A stretch of DNA of 9,991 bases from Chloroflexota bacterium (GTDB lineage Bacteria > Chloroflexota > UBA6077), in assembly GCA_021788565.1 (NCBI GenBank), contig JAJYKO010000124.1, forward strand, positions 1 to 9,991, written 5' to 3'. The notes beneath the pieces were generated by a model, which was given only the letters and a program-made list of their open reading frames with translations, was not told where the DNA came from and did not search any database. This document shows, piece after piece, positions 1 through 5,275 of the stretch; the stretch's first letter is position 1, and every line of letters starts with the position of its first letter. The position numbers and the translations under genes were made by a program.

Positions 1-98
1 TTGTAGGAGACCACGTCCCCAACCTGGAGAGTCTGTGGCGTCCGCTCTTCGACCTTCTTGGGCTCATTCTCGAGGCCAAACCACTGCCGCCAACTCAT
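1..98 (-). CDS. 5' end of a DUF4178-like protein (partial)
   Basis: This is the start of a minus-strand gene that leaves the window on the left, so only about 32 residues are visible. The ATG at 98 is preceded by GGGAGGAG seven or so bases upstream, a strong ribosome binding site. The peptide opens MSWRQWFGLENEPKK and continues to a segment LQVGDVVSY. A short charged lead followed by L-x-V-G-D-V-V-x-Y resembles the beginning of DUF4178 domains, where this strand opens a small beta-barrel-like repeat of unknown function. The match rests on a few residues, so the family call is tentative, while the existence of the gene is well supported by start, ribosome site and upstream promoter. It is transcribed away from the tRNA and restriction genes and has no visible link to them. 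Confidence 0.55.
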   Translation of the reverse strand, partial: MSWRQWFGLENEPKKVEERTPQTLQVGDVVSY

Positions 99-141
99 GA
101 GGGCTCCTCCCTGGGAAATCGAAAACGTTGCCAACGGCCAC

Positions 142-169
142 AGGATATCATCTTCAAGGTACAAGTCAA
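142..169 (-). promoter_or_regulatory. Probable sigma-70 promoter of the minus-strand gene at the left edge
   Basis: Reading the minus strand, TTGACT (plus 164-169) and TATCCT (plus 142-147) are separated by 16 bases. The -35 box matches consensus at five of six positions and the -10 box at four of six. Transcription would begin near 135, giving a leader of about 37 bases before the ATG at 98. The position fits a dedicated promoter, but the -10 is weak. Confidence 0.4.
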
Positions 170-631
170 GGACGATCCACAACTAGCAAGAAGCTTCAAC
201 TCCAGCCGCCGCCATGGTCCGGCGATTCTCCACAATGACCCGCAGCGGTTGGCTCCCTGGCAACGGTATGGGCCTGCCCCTCGCTATAACCTGTAGGGGC
301 CGGCGGCCCTGCCCGCCCGCCGTCGGCCCGCGGTCGGCCAGACCCCGCGACGCCTCGCTTGCTCGCGTCACGGCCCGTACAGAAATCGATGCCTGTTCAA
401 AGCCTGTCCCCATCGGTAGCACAGTGTAGGTCGCCTGCGCCTACGGCACATCCGCCGAAACGCGTATCGACCGGGGTACATTCGTCTAATCCACGACGGG
501 CTGCTACAACAACGTTTGACCGCCCAGACCCGCCTCAGGTTTCGCCGGGCTTCGGGGCTTCGGGGAGAGGTGACACAGCCATCGGGGTCAACGCGTCTCA
601 TCGGGTCGGAGAAGCACCTTGCGTGTGCCCC
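170..631. other. Stretch without a recognisable gene
   Basis: Open frames exist on both strands because the DNA is GC-rich, but none has a good ribosome binding site, a recognisable domain or a composition like the neighbouring genes. Low-complexity GC-rich text is visible around 296-345 (GGCCGGCGGCC followed by repeated GTCGGCC) and a short tandem CTTCGGGG near 549-566. I see no RNA gene. It is probably intergenic DNA or decayed sequence between the left-edge gene and the tRNA pair. Confidence 0.5.
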
Positions 632-754
632 GAGCCCTGAAAGGGCGGCCCAGCGGAGAACCAGGATCGGCTCGCCCCTACAGGGCTCTGTCCGAGATGT
701 TGCACCCATTTCCCAGGGCGGCGGCCCTGGGCTATTCTGGGCCGGCCCTTCAGG
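632..754. repeat. Palindromic repeat cluster (REP/MITE-like)
   Basis: Several nested inverted repeats are packed into about 120 bases. The arm CCTGAAAGGGCGGCCCAG (636-653) is the near-perfect complement of CTGGGCCGGCCCTTCAGG (737-754), differing only by one-base bulges. GAGCCCTGAAAGGGCG (632-647) also pairs with CGCCCCTACAGGGCTC (673-688), 14 of 16 bases. Between them CCCAGGGC (712-719) and GCCCTGGG (724-731) form a perfect 8-bp stem with a GGCG loop. This arrangement is typical of dispersed palindromic units or a small non-autonomous element. No transposase is present in the window and only this copy is visible, so dispersal elsewhere in the genome is an inference. Confidence 0.55.
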
Positions 755-899
755 TCCTGGCGCCCCGTGCGCTTTGCTCCTGGCCTTGGCGCTCCCTTGC
801 TTCGAGCCAAGCCCTCCGGGGCTGTAGTCCTGCCCTCCTCTATCGACTGCTCAGGATATGGATCGAGATGCGCCAGCCCCAACACAGCGGCCGCTCAAG

Positions 900-929
900 T
901 TGCGGGGTGGTCGCGGGCGCTGGTATAAT
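900..929 (+). promoter_or_regulatory. Promoter of the tRNA-His / tRNA-Arg unit
   Basis: TTGCGG at 900-905 and a perfect TATAAT at 924-929 are separated by 18 bases. TG at 921-922 makes an extended -10 (TGGTATAAT). Transcription would start around 936, some 20 bases before the first tRNA nucleotide. A perfect -10 placed right before a tRNA gene makes this the strongest promoter I can see in the window. Confidence 0.75.
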
Positions 930-955
930 CCAGTAGGTTCTGGCACCCGATTTGT

Positions 956-1033
956 GGTGAGGGTAGCCAAGTGGTTTAAGGCGCCAGGTTGTGGCCCTGG
1001 AGATCGGGGGTTCGAATCCCCTTCCTCACCCCA
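956..1033 (+). tRNA. tRNA-His (anticodon GTG), CCA encoded
   Basis: The cloverleaf folds fully. The acceptor arm GTGAGGG (957-963) pairs with TCCTCAC (1023-1029). The anticodon stem CCAGG/CCTGG encloses loop TTGTGGC, giving anticodon GTG, and the T arm is GGGGG-TTCGAAT-CCCCT. The extra 5' G at 956 opposite the C discriminator at 1030 is the G-1:C73 pair that identifies tRNA-His to histidyl-tRNA synthetase. CCA follows at 1031-1033, so the 3' end is genome-encoded. It is the first gene of a two-tRNA transcript. Confidence 0.96.
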
Positions 1034-1046
1034 GTATCCCTCTATT

Positions 1047-1123
1047 GCGCCCGTAGCTCAGTGGATTAGAGCACTGGTCTTCGGAACCAGGTGTCGGGGG
1101 TTCGAATCCCTTCGGGCGCGCCA
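1047..1123 (+). tRNA. tRNA-Arg (anticodon TCG), CCA encoded
   Basis: The acceptor arm GCGCCCG (1047-1053) pairs with CGGGCGC (1113-1119), followed by G discriminator and CCA at 1121-1123. The D arm is GCTC...GAGC. The anticodon stem CTGGT/ACCAG holds loop CTTCGGA, giving anticodon TCG, which reads CGA and related arginine codons. The T arm is GGGGG-TTCGAAT-CCCTT with one G-T pair. Thirteen bases separate it from tRNA-His, so both come from one transcript. It is the gene immediately left of the restriction-modification locus, a position where integrated islands are common. Confidence 0.95.
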
Positions 1124-1143
1124 ATATTTAGTGTCAGATTTCG

Positions 1144-1177
1144 AGGGGCACAAGTCGTTGTGCTCCTTTCTCATTTT
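1144..1177 (+). terminator. Rho-independent terminator after the tRNA pair
   Basis: AGGGGCACAA (1144-1153) and TTGTGCTCCT (1158-1167) form a 10-bp stem containing one G-T pair, with a GTCG loop. The stem is followed by the T-rich tract TTTCTCATTTT (1167-1177). It lies about 20 bases after the tRNA-Arg CCA end and would separate tRNA transcription from hsdM. Confidence 0.7.
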
Positions 1178-1188
1178 GGTCGCTCTAT

Positions 1189-1208
1189 TACCGGCTGACC
1201 CGCCGGTA
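1189..1208. promoter_or_regulatory. Inverted repeat in the hsdM leader
   Basis: TACCGGC (1189-1195) and GCCGGTA (1202-1208) are perfect complements around a 6-base spacer, 45 bases before the hsdM start. It could be a dimeric repressor operator or an mRNA hairpin near the start of the hsdM message. There is no T-tract, so it is not a simple terminator. I could not identify a convincing -35/-10 pair for hsdM around it. Confidence 0.35.
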
Positions 1209-1252
1209 GCGCCAACCTCGTGGACACCATCCCACCAGCCGGAGGCATCTGA

Positions 1253-2842
1253 ATGGCGACCAACGGTAAGCCCCTCGATCTCTCGGCCCTCGAGAGCTGG
1301 CTTTGGGAGGCGGCGTGCGTCGTGCGCGGGCCGCTGGACGCTCCGAAGTTCAAGGACTACATCCTCCCCCTCGTCTTCCTGAAGCGCTTGTCCGACGTGT
1401 TCGACGACGAGGTGCAGCACGTCGCAGCGGAGATGGGGGATGCCAGGCTGGCGGCCAACCTGGTGGAACAGGACCACGGCCTGGTGCGCTTCTACGTGCC
1501 CGAGGCGGCCAGATGGCCCGCGATCAAGCAGAAGACAACCGGGCTGGGGCAGTACCTGACGGATGCCGTGCGAGCGGTTGCACGGGAAAACCCCAGGCTC
1601 CAGGGCGTCATCGACATGGTGGACTTCAACGCCACGGCCGCAGGTCAGCGGATGATGGACGACGGGCGGCTCTCGGCGCTGGTCCAGGTGCTCGGCCAGC
1701 ACAGGCTCGGGCTTGAGGACGTCGAACCTGACATCCTGGGCAGGGCCTACGAGTACCTCTTGAGGAAGTTCGCCGAGGGGCAGGGGCAGAGCGCCGGGGA
1801 GTTCTACACGCCGCGCGAGGTAGCGGTGCTGATGGCGCGCGTGCTGGAGCCCCAGGCTGGGGAGACGGTGTACGACCCCGCGTGCGGCTCGGGCGGTCTC
1901 CTGATCAAGTGCCACCTGAGGCTGCTGGAGACCCACGGCGTGCAGCGGAACGGCAGGCTCAAGCTGCCCCCGGAGGTGGCGAGATTGCAGGCATACGGGC
2001 AGGAGATCAACCCGGCGACTTTCGCGATGGCTAGGATGAACGCCTTTGTCCACGACATGGACGCGGAGATAGCGATAGGGGACACGATGCGACGCCCCGC
2101 CTTCACCAACGAGGACGGCAGCCTGAGACGGTTCGACGTGGTGACGGCCAACCCCATGTGGAACCAGAACTTCCCGACCCAAACCTACGAGAACGACCCG
2201 TATGGTAGGTTCAAGCGCGGGGTGCCGCCTGCTTCCAGCGCCGACTGGGGGTGGATACAGCACATGTACGCGTCGCTGAAGGACATGGGCCGGATGGCGT
2301 TGGTGCTGGACACCGGCGCGGTGAGCCGGGGAAGCGGGAGCCAGGGCTCGAACCGCGAGCGGGACGTCCGGAAGCTGTTCGTGGATGGGAGCCTGGTGGA
2401 CAAGGGGGACCTGGTAGAAACGGTGGTACTGCTCCCCGAGAACCTCTTCTACAACACGAGCGCGCCCGGCATCATCATGGTGATCAATAGGGAGAAGCGG
2501 CATCCAGGGGAGATCCTGCTGATCAACGCCAGCAGGCTGTTCGCGAAGGGCAGGCCGAAGAACTACCTGACTGACGAGAACGTCGATCAGATCGCCGGGA
2601 TCTACCACGATTGGAAGCAGGTAGAGGGTATTTCGACTGTCATCACGAACGCCGAGGCCGCGAAGAACGACTACAACCTCTCGCCGAGCAGGTACGTGGC
2701 GAGCAACGGACACGACGAAGTGCTGCCGCTTGAGGAGGCGGTGGTGCTGCTGCGCGAGGCCGAGGAAGAACGGGCGGAGGCCGACCGGGTTCTCTCGGCG
2801 GTCCTGGCTGAACTGGGGTTTGCGGAGGAGCAAGGTGCCTGA
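1253..2842 (+). CDS. hsdM: Type I restriction-modification methyltransferase subunit HsdM
   Basis: HsdM (529 aa) is the S-adenosylmethionine-dependent N6-adenine methyltransferase subunit; with HsdS it modifies host sites and forms the core of the restriction complex. Residues 10-160 match the helical HsdM N-domain (LWEAACVVRG, FLKRLSDVF). FYTPREVAVLM precedes the N6-MTase domain. Motif I is DPACGSGG at residues 208-215. Motif IV reads NPMW at 300-303 instead of the usual NPPF/NPPY. The NQGSNRERD-like segment is GSQGSNRERD. The C-terminus is a Glu/Ala-rich helix that probably coils against HsdS. The ATG at 1253 follows GGAGG (1241-1245) by seven bases. The gene overlaps hsdS by 8 nt, giving translational coupling. 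Length and domain order are normal for the family, and I see no break. Confidence 0.95.
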   Translation: MATNGKPLDLSALESWLWEAACVVRGPLDAPKFKDYILPLVFLKRLSDVFDDEVQHVAAEMGDARLAANLVEQDHGLVRFYVPEAARWPAIKQKTTGLGQYLTDAVRAVARENPRLQGVIDMVDFNATAAGQRMMDDGRLSALVQVLGQHRLGLEDVEPDILGRAYEYLLRKFAEGQGQSAGEFYTPREVAVLMARVLEPQAGETVYDPACGSGGLLIKCHLRLLETHGVQRNGRLKLPPEVARLQAYGQEINPATFAMARMNAFVHDMDAEIAIGDTMRRPAFTNEDGSLRRFDVVTANPMWNQNFPTQTYENDPYGRFKRGVPPASSADWGWIQHMYASLKDMGRMALVLDTGAVSRGSGSQGSNRERDVRKLFVDGSLVDKGDLVETVVLLPENLFYNTSAPGIIMVINREKRHPGEILLINASRLFAKGRPKNYLTDENVDQIAGIYHDWKQVEGISTVITNAEAAKNDYNLSPSRYVASNGHDEVLPLEEAVVLLREAEEERAEADRVLSAVLAELGFAEEQGA

Positions 2843-4262
2843 ACAGTGCGCTGCACCAGGTGCCAGAAGAGGCCGCAGTTCTCCGCCTGACGGCCCATTT
2901 TTGCCACCAAACGGCTGGCACCTTGCTTCGTTGAGCGAGCTGTTTACTCCCGTGGCAAAGAAGAGCCGGGAGGTACGGACAGCAAACCATGAGCGGTACA
3001 TGCTGTTAACCGTGCGGCTCTATGCGAAGGGGCTTGTCCGGCGAACGGAGGGGCAAGGAAGCAGCAGCAAAGCTCCGAAGCTCTACCGTGTAGAGCCTGG
3101 GGACTTCGTCGTATCCAAGATCGATGCACGGAATGGCGCGTGGGGCTTCGTCCCAGAAGAGCTTGGTGGGGGTCTTGTCAGCGGCGACTTCCCCATCCTC
3201 GCGCTCAACCGATGCGTGGCCGATGAGCACTTTGTGGAGCTAGCGCTTGGTCAGCGCTCGACATGGGAGCCGCTGAGAGACATCGCGTTCGGAACCACCA
3301 ACCGCCGTCGGCTTCAGGTTCTGGAGTTGCTTGAGACGACTATCGCTCTTCCCCCAATTGCGGAGCAGCAGGCTATCGCCCGCGTGCTTCGAGTCGTACG
3401 GCAGGCGAAGGAGGCCACCGAGGCGGTCATCGCGGCGACGCGCGAGCTGAAGAAGTCGCTGATGCGCCACCTATTCACCTACGGGCCGGTGCCGGTGCAG
3501 GAGGCGGCGCGGGTGCCGCTGAAAGAAACGGAATTCGGGTCTGTGCCGGAGCACTGGGTGATAGTATCTCTTGAGCAGCTTGCGCTAGTGCAAACAGGGG
3601 TGGCAAAGGGGCGCAGACTCGACGCGAGTTCTACGATAACGCTCCCCTACCTGCGAGTGGCTAACGTTCAGGATGGCTACCTTGATCTCGGTGAGATGAA
3701 GACCATTGCGATCGAGGCGCACGAGCTTTCGCGGTATCGTTTGCAACCTGACGACGTTGTGCTCACAGAGGGTGGAGACTTTGATAAGCTGGGACGGGGC
3801 TTCGTCTGGCGGGGGCAGATCGAAACCTGTGTCCATCAGAACCACGTTTTTGCCGTCAGGTTGAACCGGCAGCGTTTGCTGCCTGCCTATGTGGCTTACC
3901 TCGCACAGTCTGCCTACGGCAAGAACTACTTTCTAACCGTAGCGCATCGAACGACTCATCTGGCCTGCATCAACAGCGCGAAGCTGAAGGCGTTTCCTGT
4001 ACCTGTTCCGCCGCTGGAGGACCAGGAGTCCATCGTCGAGATATTGCAGGCAACGGATCGAAAGCTCAGCGTCGAGGAAAACCGCAAGCAGGCCCTTGAA
4101 GCGCTGTTCAACTCGCTGCTGCACAACCTGATGACCGGCAAGGTGAGGGTGGGAGATATGGAGCACGAGGGACCTTTGGATCACGAAAACACGAAATGGC
4201 GCGAAAGGCGCGAAAGCGGGGACTTCGGCGACCCGGGCCTAACGGAGCAAACATCGGTCTGA
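2835..4262 (+). CDS. hsdS: Type I specificity subunit HsdS with a repeat-derived tail
   Basis: HsdS (475 aa) recognises the bipartite DNA target and bridges two HsdM subunits. I chose the GTG at 2835 because GGAGGAG (2824-2830) lies four bases upstream and because this start leaves a short lead before the usual PPNGWHLASLSELF opening. Domain order: target recognition domain 1 (about 28-170); first conserved helix starting LPPIAEQQAIARVL (172) and ending LMRHLFTYG (217); target recognition domain 2 (about 235-385) opening VPEHWVIVSLEQL; second helix from PPLEDQESIVEIL (392) to LMTGKVRV. A normal HsdS would stop there. About 38 further residues follow, and the last 27 (449-475) are encoded by the palindromic repeat at 4178. 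Both target domains use less GC-biased codons than hsdM, as expected for fast-exchanging segments. Confidence 0.92.
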   Translation: MPEQCAAPGARRGRSSPPDGPFLPPNGWHLASLSELFTPVAKKSREVRTANHERYMLLTVRLYAKGLVRRTEGQGSSSKAPKLYRVEPGDFVVSKIDARNGAWGFVPEELGGGLVSGDFPILALNRCVADEHFVELALGQRSTWEPLRDIAFGTTNRRRLQVLELLETTIALPPIAEQQAIARVLRVVRQAKEATEAVIAATRELKKSLMRHLFTYGPVPVQEAARVPLKETEFGSVPEHWVIVSLEQLALVQTGVAKGRRLDASSTITLPYLRVANVQDGYLDLGEMKTIAIEAHELSRYRLQPDDVVLTEGGDFDKLGRGFVWRGQIETCVHQNHVFAVRLNRQRLLPAYVAYLAQSAYGKNYFLTVAHRTTHLACINSAKLKAFPVPVPPLEDQESIVEILQATDRKLSVEENRKQALEALFNSLLHNLMTGKVRVGDMEHEGPLDHENTKWRERRESGDFGDPGLTEQTSV

Positions 4263-4352
4263 CTTTCGCGTTTTTCGTGCGGTTTCGTGTATCTCGTGCT
4301 CCAAACCGTTTCGTGTGGTTTCGCGTATCTCGTGCTCCAAATCGTTTCGTGA
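4160..4352. repeat. Palindromic repeat, copy A (core 4178-4302)
   Basis: The 125-bp core 4178-4302 is an imperfect palindrome. Its left arm, GGATCACGAAAACACGAAA and onward to 4216, is complementary to the right arm 4264-4302, which ends TTTCGTGTATCTCGTGCTCC. Each arm is about 38 bp with scattered mismatches, and the loop is about 47 bases. An additional outer half-arm GGAGCACGAG at 4160-4169 is the exact complement of CTCGTGCTCC at both 4293-4302 and 4329-4338. The hsdS stop codon (4260-4262) lies inside the loop. Copy B at 4797 has the same length and roughly 80% identity by eye, strongest around CCTAACGGAGCAAACATCGG (4239-4257, with one extra variable edge base). RNA across it would form a long hairpin between hsdS and the next gene. 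Confidence 0.85.
4281..4352 (+). repeat. 36-bp tandem duplication inside repeat copy A
   Basis: Bases 4281-4316 and 4317-4352 are adjacent 36-base units beginning GGTTTCGTGTATCTCGTGCT and GGTTTCGCGTATCTCGTGCT. They differ at only three positions that I can count, including the last base. Copy B has a single version of this right end. The duplication adds a second CTCGTGCTCC half-arm and lengthens the spacer before the GxxExxY gene. Confidence 0.85.
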
Positions 4353-4374
4353 CCCAGTTCATCGGAGGGGCGCT

Positions 4375-4818
4375 ATGCCAGCGAAACCCGGCACACACGG
4401 CTTCGAGCCTCTCTCCAATGCCGTCCTGGGCGCCTGCATCGACGTGCAGCGGCAGATGGGTGTCCATTGCATGGAGGTCGACTATCAGCGCGCGCTTGAA
4501 CTGGCCCTTCCGAAACGAGGGCTGGAGTTCCAGCGGGAACTGGAGATCCCCATCGCCTACGACGGAGTCGTGGTCACCAAACGTAGGGTAGACTTCATCA
4601 TCTGGGATGAGGCCGGCGAGTTGCTGCTGGAGACGAAGGCGAGGAGCACGCTGCTTCCTGAGGATGCCGAACAGTGCCTCCTCTACCTCCACCAGGGCGG
4701 CTATCGGGTGTGCCTGCTGGTCAACTTCGGCCAGAAGCCCCTGGGCATCCGCCGCTTCGTGCACACCCCACCGGAGGGTCTGGATCAAGAGGATCTGGAT
4801 CACGAAAACGGGAAATGA
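4375..4818 (+). CDS. GxxExxY family protein (PD-(D/E)XK superfamily)
   Basis: This 147-aa protein belongs to the GxxExxY family, predicted small nucleases of the PD-(D/E)XK fold whose biological role is unsettled. The N-terminal helix ACIDVQRQMG resembles the family's A-x-x-V-H-x-x-L-G, followed by the name motif. Here the region reads MGVHCMEVDYQRAL, keeping E34 and Y37 but placing His where the second Gly usually stands. F52-Q53 matches the conserved Q before the beta sheet. The nuclease triad is visible as D73 (RRVDFII) and E86-T87-K88 (LLLETKA). Family-typical AEQCLLYL and VCLLVNFG follow, and IRRFV closes the fold. The ATG at 4375 has GGAGGGG at 4364-4370. The last six residues, DHENGK, come from repeat copy B. 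The gene is thus bracketed by two copies of one palindrome and sits 112 nt after hsdS. Confidence 0.88.
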   Translation: MPAKPGTHGFEPLSNAVLGACIDVQRQMGVHCMEVDYQRALELALPKRGLEFQRELEIPIAYDGVVVTKRRVDFIIWDEAGELLLETKARSTLLPEDAEQCLLYLHQGGYRVCLLVNFGQKPLGIRRFVHTPPEGLDQEDLDHENGK

Positions 4819-4935
4819 CGCGAAAGGCGTGAAAGCGAGGGATTTGATGACCCGGACCTAACGGAGCAAACATCGGCCTGTCTTCAGCGTATTTCGCGAG
4901 GTTTCGTGTATTTCGTGATCCGAACGTGTTTCGTG
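4797..4935. repeat. Palindromic repeat, copy B (core 4797-4921)
   Basis: This is a second 125-bp imperfect palindrome with the same order of segments as copy A. The left end GGATCACGAAA (4797-4807) is perfectly complementary to TTTCGTGATCC (4911-4921), and the arms continue inward for about 38 bases with mismatches. CCTAACGGAGCAAACATCGG in the loop is shared with copy A. The matching extends past the core to GTTTCGTG (4928-4935), as in copy A. Just upstream a 15-base tandem, TCTGGATCAAGAGGA / TCTGGATCACGAAAA, forms an outer half-arm. The copy fills most of the 166-nt gap between the GxxExxY stop (4816-4818) and the MNT start, and would place a strong mRNA hairpin there. Confidence 0.85.
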
Positions 4936-4984
4936 GTCCCGCAGTTTGTGGGAAGATGTTGTTACCAACCGTGGGAGGCGAACC

Positions 4985-5275
4985 GTGCGAAGAGACGAAG
5001 CCCTCAGGATACTGGCCGAGCACCGTGAGGAGATAGCGGCATTCGGCGTCAAATCGCTGGCGATCTTCGGCTCCGTCGCCCGCAACGAGGCTGGGCCAGA
5101 CAGCGATGTTGACGTGCTGGTGGAGTTCAGCATTCCTGTGGGCTACTTCAAGTTCTTCGACTTGCAGGAGTACCTCGAGACGCTGCTGGGCCACAAGGTC
5201 GATCTCGTCCCTCGGGACTCAATCAAGCCGCGATTGCGTGATCGCATATTGAGAGAGGCTATCGATGCCGCGTGA
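4985..5275 (+). CDS. mntA: MNT-domain nucleotidyltransferase, likely antitoxin MntA of a HEPN/MNT pair
   Basis: This 96-aa minimal nucleotidyltransferase has the polymerase-beta-like active site GS-x10-DxD: G29-S30 and D41-V42-D43, within FGSVARNEAGPDSDVD. KVDLV further on probably gives the third acidic residue. In characterised HEPN/MNT systems this protein neutralises its partner by transferring AMP to a tyrosine near the HEPN active site. The start is GTG at 4985, preceded by GGGAGG (4973-4978) with a six-base gap. A more upstream ATG at 4946 lacks a ribosome site and would add an unmatched extension. The 3' end overlaps the HEPN gene by 11 nt, the usual tight coupling of this pair. No separate promoter is clear; repeat copy B lies directly upstream and may influence expression. 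Confidence 0.9.
   Translation: MRRDEALRILAEHREEIAAFGVKSLAIFGSVARNEAGPDSDVDVLVEFSIPVGYFKFFDLQEYLETLLGHKVDLVPRDSIKPRLRDRILREAIDAA

Noticed and set aside
598..885. Open frames on both strands through the palindrome cluster
   Set aside because: They follow the GC-rich inverted repeats, have no ribosome site, and show no protein family features.
858..1382. A plus-strand open frame of 174 codons
   Set aside because: It passes through both tRNA genes and into hsdM in another frame. The tRNA cloverleaves are unambiguous, so the frame is accidental.
2730..2834. Upstream extension of HsdS to an ATG at 2730
   Set aside because: It would overlap hsdM by over 100 bases and give a Cys/Arg-rich lead unlike HsdS. 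The GTG at 2835 has a good ribosome site and a normal N-terminus.
1058..3001. A 647-codon open frame on the minus strand
   Set aside because: It lies antisense to hsdM, both ends of which are fixed by motifs and ribosome site, and it runs into the tRNA-Arg gene. It has no domain and its His/Val/Leu/Arg-rich composition is typical of antisense frames in GC-rich DNA.
4315..4374. Upstream start at 4315 for the GxxExxY gene
   Set aside because: The added 20 residues translate the tandem repeat and have no family match; the ATG at 4375 has GGAGGGG in front.
4108..4803. A 231-codon minus-strand open frame across the first repeat and the GxxExxY gene
   Set aside because: It is antisense to a gene with intact nuclease residues, and its repeated KRFGARDTRN peptide merely translates the CACGAAA repeat.
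4178..4935. CRISPR array or direct-repeat array
   Set aside because: There are only two long copies, 619 bases apart, each internally palindromic, with a gene between them. No regular spacers or cas genes exist.
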